From the NCBI GenBank assembly GCA_017651645.1, contig JAGCCO010000104.1:1-15526 (forward strand): 15,526 bases of DNA. Direction: 5' to 3'. The notes beneath the pieces are model-generated. The model had not been told where the DNA came from. It worked only from the letters and a program-made list of their open reading frames with translations, and made no database searches. Position 1 is the stretch's first letter; each line of letters opens with the position of its first letter. The translations under genes were made by a program, and so were the position numbers. Source of the stretch: Bacteroidales bacterium. GTDB lineage: Bacteria; Bacteroidota; Bacteroidia; Bacteroidales; F082. This document shows, piece after piece, positions 7,149-14,062 of the stretch.

Positions 7149-8192
7149 TTACTCACCTTTTAGAATAGACTCAAACATTTCTTCCGGTTCATCGCCAATA
7201 TCATAAACCCCCATATTCTCGTGATAAAAAATGCCATCTTTAAAAGTGATTCTTGTGAAAGCGTGAGTTTTCCATCCTATTCTAACACTACACATAACCC
7301 ACAAACAATCGGATTGTGGCATCCCAAATTTAAGAACTGAGGATTCTCCCATGTCATTAGTACTGAATATTTTCCCTTCTTCTAGATTGGATATGTATGT
7401 TTCAAGCGGATTGCTTGAATATTGCTGTGGACAGCAAGGGAAGTGAACAGGGTATTTCCAATTGAGTTGAATAGCATTCGGCGTTAAAGATTGGGTTTTC
7501 AAAGGTTCTTCTTCCTCTTCTATTTCTTCCATCGTATCAGGAAATGATGGGGCCATATATCTTGTCGTAGAAGCAAAGCCAAATCTTGGGTTGTCTTTAT
7601 ATATCCAATCTCCCATAGAACCACCTTTAGGCTTTGTCAGATTCTTAGCCCACTCACTCAACCTTGCAAGCGAAATACGAGCTTCTTCTTTCGTTACATT
7701 CCGCATCCAAGAAAAGTTCTTGTCTTCTGTTTCATGTCCATAAAGGAGCGATGGATTTTCCAAAAAAGCTTCAATACTTCCACAAATTAGTTCGACTTTT
7801 TTTCGAGTAATCTCGTTATTCAAAATGTTTTCAAGTTTGGTAAGCCATCGAAGATTTTCTGGGCGATTATTTTGTCTGTTTGTGTCAATGTGATCAACTA
7901 CATGCTGATTTGATGGTGCAGGCCCATGAAACGCAGTGGCTACAATTCTATGCACTCGCTCACCACAGAAATCCATGTAGCCCGTTTTCTTGTTTGGCAC
8001 ACCAAAACTCCATACATTATCAAGCTTACGTTTACGCATCCCTTCACATTGATGTCGCATCACTGAACCATTGTCACGAACCGAATAGTGCTCGTTTTTG
8101 TAAACGCAGTCCTTAATCTCTTCAAAATCGTTAATGTCAACATGAACGAGAACTTTGTTCCCGTCCATAGCATAGTTCAATAAAGGTTCCAT
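7149..8192 (-). CDS. HNH endonuclease, second gene of HTH-EVE operon
   Basis: A 347-residue protein. Residues about 36-125 are an HNH_3/NUMOD4-type nuclease unit: YSVRDNGSV, then GERVHRIVATAFHGPAP, then VVDHIDTNRQNNRPENLRWLT with H101, N108/N109 and the NLRW motif. These domains nick or cut DNA with one metal ion. An acidic stretch (EEIEEEEE, ~223-230) separates a C-terminal domain of about 110 residues (FPCCPQQ..NPLETYI..GKIF) that I know only as an uncharacterised Bacteroides-type extension. The start ATG at 8190-8192 lies two bases after the stop of the HTH-EVE gene, so the two are very likely co-transcribed and coupled. The partner carries a base-reading EVE-like domain, which suggests a recognition-plus-cleavage pair, but this is inference. 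No clear terminator is seen after 7149. Confidence 0.85.
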   Translation of the reverse strand: MEPLLNYAMDGNKVLVHVDINDFEEIKDCVYKNEHYSVRDNGSVMRHQCEGMRKRKLDNVWSFGVPNKKTGYMDFCGERVHRIVATAFHGPAPSNQHVVDHIDTNRQNNRPENLRWLTKLENILNNEITRKKVELICGSIEAFLENPSLLYGHETEDKNFSWMRNVTKEEARISLARLSEWAKNLTKPKGGSMGDWIYKDNPRFGFASTTRYMAPSFPDTMEEIEEEEEPLKTQSLTPNAIQLNWKYPVHFPCCPQQYSSNPLETYISNLEEGKIFSTNDMGESSVLKFGMPQSDCLWVMCSVRIGWKTHAFTRITFKDGIFYHENMGVYDIGDEPEEMFESILKGE

Positions 8193-8194
8193 CG

Positions 8195-9109
8195 CTAAAA
8201 CTTCCTTTCAATGAATTTTAGCAAATCACCTTCAAGATACTTGATGCCTTGTGGAGCTCGCACAAATCCGTGCTTTACCAGGTTCTCTTCAGTGAGCTTG
8301 CCCGAATGTGACTCTTTCACCAAACGGAGAAGCGCATACTTTGTTTGCGACTCATCCTGAATGCGGCCTTTATCAACCCAAAACTCTTCCTCTTTGGCCA
8401 TCCATATGTCATAGGATTCGTTGATCTGATGGACAGTCATTTTGTACTTGATTTCATGCTCTTCAGAAACATAGACATATACGATGTCGCCAACGTTGAT
8501 GTTGAAGCGTGTCTGCTGCCAATGAAATTCACCGTATTTGGCAAGGCATTCTGCCAAAAGGAAAGTTGAGCGTTTGGCGGTAATGAGGATGTTACGATGC
8601 TCTTCTGGAATAGCACGAGGCGCACGATAGACAGAGTAATGATTGTTGAGAGCTCCTATGGGTAGGATTTCCACATAGCAGTCCATAGCTGCAGCAATTT
8701 TGCAAAGGACATCAAGTCCAGGAGAGAACTTTCCTTTCTCAATGCGGGAGAGGTTTGAGGCATCAATATCGGCGTATTGAGCCAATTCTTTGGCTTCAAG
8801 ATTACGAGCTTCGCGCAGAGTACGTATTCGTGCGCCGATACGCTCTCGTTCATCATTACGGTCTGGCCCATACCAGTATGGTCTTGACCAACATTTATTG
8901 ACAAGTAGCTCACGATAGATGGGCCCCATGATAACTACAGGGTCACCAGTGTAATACTTGTCAAAGAGAAATGCCATGATTTGAGCTTCTTGCTCTTGGA
9001 ATGCAATTGGGACAACTTCGCTGAGTCCCACTGTGAAACGGTCACCTTGTGGCGTTTCAACGGTCACCTTGTTAAGGCTGACGAATTTAACTTTTGTTTT
9101 AGTTTCCAT
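8195..9109 (-). CDS. XRE-type HTH protein with C-terminal EVE/PUA-like domain
   Basis: A 304-residue protein with three parts. Residues 1-80 are an unassigned N-terminal region (VTVETPQGDRFTVGL, GPIYRELLVNKCW). Residues 91-150 are an XRE/Cro helix-turn-helix (RIGARIRTLREARNLEAKELAQ..DASNLSRIEKGK). Residues about 172-304 resemble an EVE-type PUA-like domain: FHWQQTR, VGDIVYVYVSEEHEIKYKMTV, EEFW, LLRLVKE, LTEENLVKHGFVRAPQG. EVE domains bind modified bases such as 5-methyl or hydroxymethyl cytosine, and occur in type IV restriction. It is the first gene of an operon with the HNH nuclease at 7149 and has a textbook promoter with flanking repeats that may be its own operators. I am sure of the HTH and fairly sure of the PUA-like fold. 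Confidence 0.85.
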   Translation of the reverse strand: METKTKVKFVSLNKVTVETPQGDRFTVGLSEVVPIAFQEQEAQIMAFLFDKYYTGDPVVIMGPIYRELLVNKCWSRPYWYGPDRNDERERIGARIRTLREARNLEAKELAQYADIDASNLSRIEKGKFSPGLDVLCKIAAAMDCYVEILPIGALNNHYSVYRAPRAIPEEHRNILITAKRSTFLLAECLAKYGEFHWQQTRFNINVGDIVYVYVSEEHEIKYKMTVHQINESYDIWMAKEEEFWVDKGRIQDESQTKYALLRLVKESHSGKLTEENLVKHGFVRAPQGIKYLEGDLLKFIERKF

Positions 9110-9145
9110 AATTCAATAATTTGCGACAGGGAATACCCTTAATAT

Positions 9146-9209
9146 CAAGTGAATTATGGGGCAAAAATAGGAATAATAATTTAATTGGCAAATAAAACAA
9201 GCGAATTAT
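9146..9209. promoter_or_regulatory. Possible operator pair around the HTH-EVE promoter
   Basis: CAAGTGAATTAT (9146-9157) and CAAGCGAATTAT (9198-9209) are direct copies with one change, one on each side of the promoter at 9162-9192. Their placement suggests binding sites for the XRE-type regulator encoded just downstream. This is inference; only the repeat itself is seen. Confidence 0.4.
9162..9192 (-). promoter_or_regulatory. Consensus Bacteroidetes promoter of the HTH-EVE/HNH operon
   Basis: On the minus strand TTTG (9189-9192), then exactly 19 bases, then TATTTTTG (9162-9169) gives the full Bacteroidetes -33/-7 arrangement. The start codon at 9109 lies about 53 bases from the -7 box, leaving a leader of roughly 45 bases. 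Confidence 0.85.
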
Positions 9210-9254
9210 TACAAATTTGAAATTTTTCGCGACCTTAATTATTCATAGTTGCCA

Positions 9255-10133
9255 TTAAGACCTTACCTCCAAATGCTTATTCAATAGCAAACTCTGATGA
9301 TACCCATTTGGAAAATCAAAAGTCAATGTTTCCCAGTTAAAAACGGGATTGTTTTTATGAATTATTCGATGGAAATTAGGACTTAGAATAATAATATTTG
9401 ACGAATCGTTGTTGTGAGATTTTGTAAAATAGTCAATGTGGTGAACTTCTATAACAGTTTCACCATAAACCTCCCCTATTTTTTCTCCTGTTACTTGGCA
9501 ACGATAATCATATAACTTTTTCAAGCTTTCTCCAATCGACCTATCTAATCGTCTTATTTTTTGAATCGCAGGTTTGTTTATTATTGTTGCTTTCGCATCA
9601 GATATAGGTTCAAACTCAAGAAACTCATACTCATATTCTGATACTCCATTCAAAGCCTCTGACACTGACATAACAACCGAAGATGTGAAACATTCTATTG
9701 TAAACACATTAGGCATTGCTGTAGCATACAAGGCTATATACTCATCCTTTTCTTTTGGAAGCTTAATCTGTTTACGACGATTTTCAGGTTTTTGTCGTTC
9801 AGTAGAAAAGAATGCATAACTATCTGAAAAAACTTCTTGTAACTTATGGGCAATACTAGAATTAGGAGAATACCTAATCTGCAATAAGTCTTTGTGGTTA
9901 GCATATCTATTCCTATCAAAAGCAACATTATTCAAAGTGGCATCATACAATTTATCTTCAATAATAATCTGAATCGTTCTGTTTTCTCCTAAGCCCACAT
10001 TACCACCTGACAAAGAGTGCATTAATGGCTGAAACTCAACTGGAATAGTCATACCATTTGTAAGCAGTGACCAATCTATCTGCTTTTTAAGCAAGAACAA
10101 GTTGATTTCATGTGAAGAATTCGATGAGTCCAT
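9255..10133 (-). CDS. HNH endonuclease, third gene of the HNH/MTase-HIT operon
   Basis: About 292 residues from the ATG at 10131-10133; an upstream in-frame TTG at 10151 would add six residues. The C-terminal part is an HNH nuclease (LYDYRCQVTGEKIGEVYGE, VIEVHHIDYF, NDSSNIIILSPNFHRIIH): the His pair of EVHHID, the Asn of SSN and the His of NFHR match the HNH triad. Only one Cys is present, so the zinc-binding Cys pairs of many HNH proteins are missing. The N-terminal ~110 residues (WSLLTNGMTIPVEF..LGENRTIQIII..LYDATLNN..LQIRYSPNSSIAHKLQEVF) look like a recognition domain of restriction-type HNH proteins, but I cannot name it. The gene begins 38 bases after the methyltransferase-HIT stop on the same strand, so it is probably the last gene of that operon. 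A spacer of about 145 bases separates it from the next promoter. Confidence 0.85.
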   Translation of the reverse strand: MDSSNSSHEINLFLLKKQIDWSLLTNGMTIPVEFQPLMHSLSGGNVGLGENRTIQIIIEDKLYDATLNNVAFDRNRYANHKDLLQIRYSPNSSIAHKLQEVFSDSYAFFSTERQKPENRRKQIKLPKEKDEYIALYATAMPNVFTIECFTSSVVMSVSEALNGVSEYEYEFLEFEPISDAKATIINKPAIQKIRRLDRSIGESLKKLYDYRCQVTGEKIGEVYGETVIEVHHIDYFTKSHNNDSSNIIILSPNFHRIIHKNNPVFNWETLTFDFPNGYHQSLLLNKHLEVRS

Positions 10134-10171
10134 AGAATTATTATTGTTCAAATTGTTTTACAACTACTCTT

Positions 10172-11044
10172 TCAGTAAGATTGTTTCCATGGTATCACTC
10201 CCCTCACCCCGCCTTTAGGATTCTCAACATCGCCTTTATACCGAGGAATCAAGTGAATATGTACATGAAAAACGCTCTGCCCTGCGGCTTGGTTTACATT
10301 GATTCCAACATTGAAACCGTCGGGGTGAAAACGTTTCTCCAAAATAGTCTTGCTATGGTTCACCATGTGCCACAAATCTTGCTGCTCTTCATCCGACAAA
10401 TCAAAATAGTTAGCCACATGGCGCTTGGGTATTATTAGTGTGTGGCCTTTACTCACTGGGTATCCATCAAAAAATGCTACAGCTGTTGCAGTTTCACAAA
10501 CCAATTCTACCTTGGTGGACAAATTGCAAAATGGACATCCTTTTGATGACTCGTATTTCTCTTTGTAGTTGGTTCTATTAAAATGCTTGTATTCGTATAT
10601 CTCACAATTCTCGTTGAGAAACAGACTTTTATAAGGCAACACGACATTGCACTGATATGTCGGTTGTTTGTGAACATAATGGGTTCTGAATCCTTCGTAT
10701 TTCAAATCACGACGAACGGTGAAATAAGCAGTTCCATTTGGCTTGAGCAGCTCCGAAACTTCCATCAGCACCTGTGCCTGTTCTTTGGGCTCAAGTACAT
10801 TCAGAACATAATTGCAAATGATGGTGTCAAAATGCTTTGTCGGATATTCGGGACGGTAATAATTGTCATACCCTACAATATCGAAACCTTCCTTTTGAAG
10901 TTCGTCCGTATCAAAACCAAATCCACAGCCGAAATCCAAAATCTCGCCTTTCAGAAGGTTATTTTGTTTGAGCCAGCGTGTCGGGAACGAAATCGATGTG
11001 CGTTCTTTGGCCGTCAAATGAGGATTGTTTTTGATTGTTTTCAT
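10172..11044 (-). CDS. Methyltransferase-HIT fusion protein
   Basis: About 290 residues with two domains. Residues ~1-160 are a class I SAM-dependent methyltransferase: ERTSISFPTRWL, motif I LDFGCGFGFD (36-45), VGYDNYY, FDTIICNYVLNVL and a LKPNGTAYFTVRRD strand. It resembles the phosphorothioation-associated putative methyltransferases. Residues ~168-290 are a HIT hydrolase: zinc-type CPFC (170-173), SKGHTLIIPKRHV, and the histidine triad HVHIHLIP (260-267). HIT proteins hydrolyse or transfer nucleotides bound through phosphoramidate or adenylate bonds. Such fusions are known as bifunctional methyltransferase/HIT proteins, but their substrate is not known to me. The ATG at 11042-11044 overlaps the upstream TGA as ATGA, indicating translational coupling, and is preferred over a TTG three codons earlier. 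Its place between two HNH genes suggests nucleic-acid or nucleotide modification in defence. Confidence 0.9.
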   Translation of the reverse strand: MKTIKNNPHLTAKERTSISFPTRWLKQNNLLKGEILDFGCGFGFDTDELQKEGFDIVGYDNYYRPEYPTKHFDTIICNYVLNVLEPKEQAQVLMEVSELLKPNGTAYFTVRRDLKYEGFRTHYVHKQPTYQCNVVLPYKSLFLNENCEIYEYKHFNRTNYKEKYESSKGCPFCNLSTKVELVCETATAVAFFDGYPVSKGHTLIIPKRHVANYFDLSDEEQQDLWHMVNHSKTILEKRFHPDGFNVGINVNQAAGQSVFHVHIHLIPRYKGDVENPKGGVRGVIPWKQSY

Positions 11045-12099
11045 GTTTTCCAATAATTAAATCCCATATTTTCAGCAATTTGCACCATTGGCGAAAAAGT
11101 TCTCTGAAATACATTACAAAAATCATCATCAGTTAGACGAATCAATTCTGGAACTGAATCATAGACCGTAAGATAATCCTCAAAAATCTTGTCAGTAGGT
11201 TTCTTTGGATAAAGGGTTTTCAAAGCCTCATGATGCAAATTCGCGTATGGTTTCAAATACTTTTCTAAAGACGGCAGGTTGTTGCTCTTCGACGAATTAA
11301 TGCTCGAATCAGCTGGTAATAAATTCCATAACAAATTGTGTGACACAAAACTCCATGGAATAAAGTGGTCTAAATCATAGCCTTTAATAGCCAATGGTTT
11401 GTCGGTATATATACAGTGAATTGAACCAACAGTTTCAATATATGCATCCCAAAACTTATGCTGACGTGTCAATGAATCGCGCAAAATCGGCTTTATCAGT
11501 TTTGAAGGAACATCGGGAACATTTGGATTACGTTTCTGGAGGAAAACGGCCAAGTTCCAGAATGCAAAATCGCGTAAAATACCGTAATGTTCCATCAAGT
11601 AATCTCTCCATACGGGATTAAGTTCAATTGTTTCGCCACTAATAGCATATAAACAATTGTTTTCAAATCGCTGAGAACGAGACACCACATCATTATCTGT
11701 TGTATATGTTATCCAAGGCGACAAAAAACGATACGGAACATTTAGCGTGAAAACTCGCAACAAGCTCTTTGTACGACTGTTATCAATGTTGTCGAGTAAA
11801 ATCCGTTTGATTCTTGTTCTATCAGCGTCTATCGAAATGCCAAATTCCTGCTGTAAAGCCATCGACTGGACATAAAGCGAATCGGATTTGCCGAATGATA
11901 GTTTGAAATAGTGAATCGGATACCATGATTCCGCCACCATTCCTGCAATGATTTCCCATAATGACATCTTTGTCTTCCGTTCTTTCACCACAATATCAAG
12001 CAACGACACAAACCAATAGAACTTGTATGTCGCAACCGTTTTATCAAAAACTCCCGATAATCTTGAAACTGATAATTCTTTATTTTGCGGTAATAACAC
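11041..12099 (-). CDS. HNH endonuclease domain protein, first gene of operon
   Basis: About 352 residues. The N-terminus ELSVSRLSGVFDKTVATYKFYWFVSLLDIV opens a helical region of unknown function. The HNH core is C-terminal: IHCIYTDKPLAIKGYDLDHFIPWSF, then NLLWNLLPADSSINSSKSNNLPSLEKYL. The D-H of DLDHFIPWSF, N in WNLLP and the N..K of INSSKSNNLP match HNH_4-type nucleases, the class also seen in Cas9, though nothing else here is Cas9-like. The start is uncertain: the longest frame (12138) runs through the promoter's -7 box, so a GTG at 12097-12099, preceded by AAGGGAG, is preferred. The 3' end overlaps the methyltransferase-HIT start by four bases. The gene is expected to cut DNA under control of its operon partners (inference). 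Confidence 0.85.
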   Translation of the reverse strand: MLLPQNKELSVSRLSGVFDKTVATYKFYWFVSLLDIVVKERKTKMSLWEIIAGMVAESWYPIHYFKLSFGKSDSLYVQSMALQQEFGISIDADRTRIKRILLDNIDNSRTKSLLRVFTLNVPYRFLSPWITYTTDNDVVSRSQRFENNCLYAISGETIELNPVWRDYLMEHYGILRDFAFWNLAVFLQKRNPNVPDVPSKLIKPILRDSLTRQHKFWDAYIETVGSIHCIYTDKPLAIKGYDLDHFIPWSFVSHNLLWNLLPADSSINSSKSNNLPSLEKYLKPYANLHHEALKTLYPKKPTDKIFEDYLTVYDSVPELIRLTDDDFCNVFQRTFSPMVQIAENMGFNYWKT

Positions 12100-12125
12100 A
12101 ATATTTCTCCCTTCATAATTTGACG

Positions 12126-12156
12126 CAAAAATAAACAATTTTTCAGTCTCTCACAA
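12126..12156 (-). promoter_or_regulatory. Promoter of the HNH/MTase-HIT/HNH operon
   Basis: On the minus strand TTG (12154-12156), a 20-base spacer and TATTTTTG (12126-12133) fit the Bacteroidetes promoter pattern. The -7 box overlaps the longest reading frame of the downstream gene, which argues for its later GTG start at 12099. The promoter lies just past the rloB remnant, so the operon is independent of rloA. Confidence 0.7.
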
Positions 12157-12175
12157 GATATTGCAAAAGTGGAAT

Positions 12176-12381
12176 TTATCCCTTCTCCATCCCCTCAATC
12201 AACCGATAAACTGAAGAAGAAGAATTCTTGTAATCCTCCATCCTTTTCGCCCATTCTATGGCTTTCGCCATGTTCTCGAAGTCTGGTGTGCTGGCTTACA
12301 ATAACAGCGTCATCCTTCACAAATAACGAGCGCAATTCTACGCATTCTTTTCGACGGAGCCTTTTCTCTTTTACTTGCCAT
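12176..12381 (-). pseudogene. rloB: rloB remnant (internal deletion)
   Basis: The ATG at 12379-12381 lies two bases after the rloA stop. It encodes 23 residues (MASKREKAPSKRMRRIALVICEG) that match the RloB N-terminus, where IVCEG is normally followed by the rest of a ~200-residue protein, and then stops at TGA. Further on, a different frame encodes STPDFENMAKAIEWAKRMED and KNSSSSVYRLIEGMEKG to the TAA at 12176-12178, which fits the RloB C-terminal helix and SxSTxVxxLVE-like end. The middle of the gene is missing. RloB proteins have a TOPRIM-like nuclease-type fold and pair with RloA. The assignment rests on the two short ends plus gene position. Confidence 0.7.
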
Positions 12382-12383
12382 GA

Positions 12384-13613
12384 TTAGCCCTCCAGCAATT
12401 GTTGGACACTTTCAACAGACGAGTCTACATAAGGTATAGCATCGAAACGGCCTTGTATATAGCCTTTCTCTGCATCCATGTTTTCACGGAAATCCTTGAA
12501 GTCGTATAAGGAATAAACCTCCGTAACCCCATTTTCGGATTTGTTGACAAACACGATTTGGTCACGTCTCAATCTTTTTACGTCAATGAGATTCGTGTTG
12601 TGTGAGGTAAACAACAGCTGACTGCTTTCCGAAGCATGGATCAAGTCGAGAACGAAATCGGCCAAACGCGTGTGTAGCCCCATGTCAAATTCATCCATCA
12701 GTATGCTTTTCTTGTTTCTGACCACATCAAGAAGACGAATAAGTATTTGGAATAGTTTCCTTGTTCCATTAGACTCTTCCATGTCCATGTCAAACATTAC
12801 ATCCTTCTGATAACGATGAAATGTCTTAAAGCGGAGAACGTCGACCAATCTATATGACAGTTCTTGTTGACCAGGAACGACAACAGGGGCTGGAACTTGT
12901 TCTGTCCTTGCCTCGATGTCGGTAATATCCGTATCGCATATTTCAAGCGCCTTGAGAATTAGCGGCTTATAGGTGTTGAAATTATCTAATACCACCATGT
13001 CATTTACATTCACCAATCCAAGCAGGAACTGATTTAGGAAATAGCGATAGAGCTTTTGAGCAAACTCGCGATTCATGGAACTGGCTCGGCTAAGGAAGAG
13101 GTTCTTCTCACTGGTGTTGACTGCCACATCCGAGGGCTTTGCCATGATGCCCGTGCCAAAACTATACTTGCCACCGGCCTTCCGCTCGAACATCTTTGCT
13201 CGTCTGCCCAATGGATAATGATACAAACTCTCACTGATGATGCGCTCACGGGTAAGTTCAAAAGAATACTCATATTCCACATTATCACAAACAAAATCAA
13301 TAAGAAACTTACTTGGCTTCTCCTGCCAACCATCAAACTTAAAAGGTTCGAAATCGAATATCTTACCCTCATTATATTGATGGGAATCCAAAACCATCCT
13401 GCAACAAAAAACGATAGCCTTTAGAATATTCGACTTGCCTGATGCGTTGGGGCCAAACAATCCTATTGTCTTGAGTATGGGCACACCTTTCCACTCCATT
13501 ACATTATGGCTAAGTTCACGGGCAAGGGCAGTGTTGATGTTGGCGGCCCTAAAATCAATTCTTATGCGATCCTTTATCGAGAAGAAGTTTTCAAATTCAA
13601 TTTTAAGTATCAT
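12384..13613 (-). CDS. rloA: RloA/AbiLi-like AAA family ATPase (COG1106 type)
   Basis: About 409 residues. The start MILKIEFENFFSIKDRIRIDF at 13613 is the family's usual first strand; an in-frame ATG 20 codons earlier would put the -7 box (13641-13648) inside the gene. It has Walker A GPNASGKSN (54-62), an SNGTRKL signature-like loop (281-287), Walker B SILMDEFDMGLH (303-314) and a switch histidine in LLFTSHN (333-339). These SMC-like ATPases sense invasion or DNA ends and control a partner nuclease in defence systems such as RloAB, AbiL and, more distantly, PARIS. The partner gene rloB follows after two bases but is deleted internally, so the system is probably inactive unless another effector replaces it. 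By eye the gene is more AT-rich than the flanks. The ATPase call is certain; the exact subfamily is likely but unproven. Confidence 0.85.
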   Translation of the reverse strand: MILKIEFENFFSIKDRIRIDFRAANINTALARELSHNVMEWKGVPILKTIGLFGPNASGKSNILKAIVFCCRMVLDSHQYNEGKIFDFEPFKFDGWQEKPSKFLIDFVCDNVEYEYSFELTRERIISESLYHYPLGRRAKMFERKAGGKYSFGTGIMAKPSDVAVNTSEKNLFLSRASSMNREFAQKLYRYFLNQFLLGLVNVNDMVVLDNFNTYKPLILKALEICDTDITDIEARTEQVPAPVVVPGQQELSYRLVDVLRFKTFHRYQKDVMFDMDMEESNGTRKLFQILIRLLDVVRNKKSILMDEFDMGLHTRLADFVLDLIHASESSQLLFTSHNTNLIDVKRLRRDQIVFVNKSENGVTEVYSLYDFKDFRENMDAEKGYIQGRFDAIPYVDSSVESVQQLLEG

Positions 13614-13640
13614 TTGACTATTGATTTTGTAGATTTCCTG

Positions 13641-13648
13641 CAAAAATA
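13641..13648 (-). promoter_or_regulatory. -7 promoter box of rloA
   Basis: TATTTTTG on the minus strand, followed by CAGGAAA exactly as before the fucosidase gene, lies 27 bases from the preferred ATG at 13613. No clear -33 TTTG is visible at the right spacing. Confidence 0.55.
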
Positions 13649-13778
13649 GACAATAAATTTGAATTATTTTCATTTTACTGCTATTTTTTTCATTTTTCCA
13701 AGTTCAATACCCAAAAACCATCCTCCACGAAACTTTCCGAACCGCCAAGAACTCCCATCAATGCTTCTCAGCACAGGC

Positions 13779-13811
13779 TTCCTTCGCTCTTCCTTCGCCC
13801 TTCCTTCGCTC
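13779..13811. repeat. 11-bp tandem repeat, three units
   Basis: TTCCTTCGCTC, TTCCTTCGCCC and TTCCTTCGCTC follow each other without spacing. A second array with the same 11-bp period but a different sequence begins 35 bases later. Confidence 0.85.
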
Positions 13812-13815
13812 TAGC

Positions 13816-13842
13816 CATACTCAAAGGGTATGGTTGAGTATG
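13816..13842. repeat. 9-bp inverted repeat between the two tandem arrays
   Basis: CATACTCAA (13816-13824) and TTGAGTATG (13834-13842) are perfect inverted copies around a nine-base loop. An alternative pairing CCATAC/GTATGG overlaps it. It occupies almost the whole gap between the two 11-bp arrays. No T-run follows on the plus strand. Confidence 0.65.
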
Positions 13843-13845
13843 CCA

Positions 13846-13889
13846 ACACCTTGCCTACACCTTGCCAACACCTTGCCAACACCTTGCCT
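13846..13889. repeat. 11-bp tandem repeat, four units
   Basis: ACACCTTGCCT, ACACCTTGCCA, ACACCTTGCCA and ACACCTTGCCT are directly adjacent. An 11-base period is about one DNA helical turn. There are no spacers, so this is not a CRISPR array. Confidence 0.9.
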
Positions 13890-13914
13890 AGGGTATGCGA
13901 AAAGCTACCCATCG

Positions 13915-14040
13915 ATGATGCTGGAGGTGAACAAAAGGGTGTATCTGGAGGGGAGGTCGCTTTACCTGAAGACGCATTGCGGCAAGAAAAGGAGCGTGCG
14001 CGAGGTGCTCGGCCTGCTGATGGAAAGCGTGGCCGGGTGA
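13915..14040 (+). CDS. Possible small ORF or coding remnant, 41 residues
   Basis: MMLEVNKRVYLEGRSLYLKT, then HCGKKRSVREVLGLLMESVAG. It has a plausible protein-like composition (a basic middle and an amphipathic C-terminal helix) and GC-rich third codon positions like those of the host genes, unlike the repeat-derived frames around it. The stop codon falls at the start of a 25-bp repeat (14038-14062), so the repeat may have truncated a longer gene. I do not recognise the family, and no promoter or ribosome binding site stands out. It could be chance. Confidence 0.25.
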   Translation: MMLEVNKRVYLEGRSLYLKTHCGKKRSVREVLGLLMESVAG

Positions 14041-14062
14041 ACCCCTGCCGACTTTAGGAGAT
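14038..14062. repeat. 25-bp direct repeat, copy 1
   Basis: Begins TGAACCCCTGCCGACTTTAG and is identical over 25 bases to 14205-14229, 167 bases further on. Both copies run straight into a palindromic sequence (a CCGGA hairpin here, a CGCG-rich one after copy 2), as REP-type elements do. Confidence 0.8.

Noticed and set aside
10172..11044. Part of a Dnd phosphorothioation system
   Set aside because: Only the methyltransferase half resembles a Dnd-associated family; no dndA-E or dndFGH-like genes are present.
11041..12099. A Cas9 or IscB relative because of the DLDHFIPWSF HNH core
   Set aside because: There are no RuvC motifs, no arginine-rich bridge helix, no repeat array, and the length and N-terminus match stand-alone HNH_4 proteins.
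11041..12138. Longest frame of the first HNH gene starting with TTG at 12138
   Set aside because: That start lies upstream of the -7 box at 12126-12133 and would not be transcribed from that promoter; the GTG at 12099 with AAGGGAG before it fits better.
13846..13889. Four tandem repeats as a possible CRISPR array
   Set aside because: Units are only 11 bp and directly adjacent with no spacers, and there are no cas genes.
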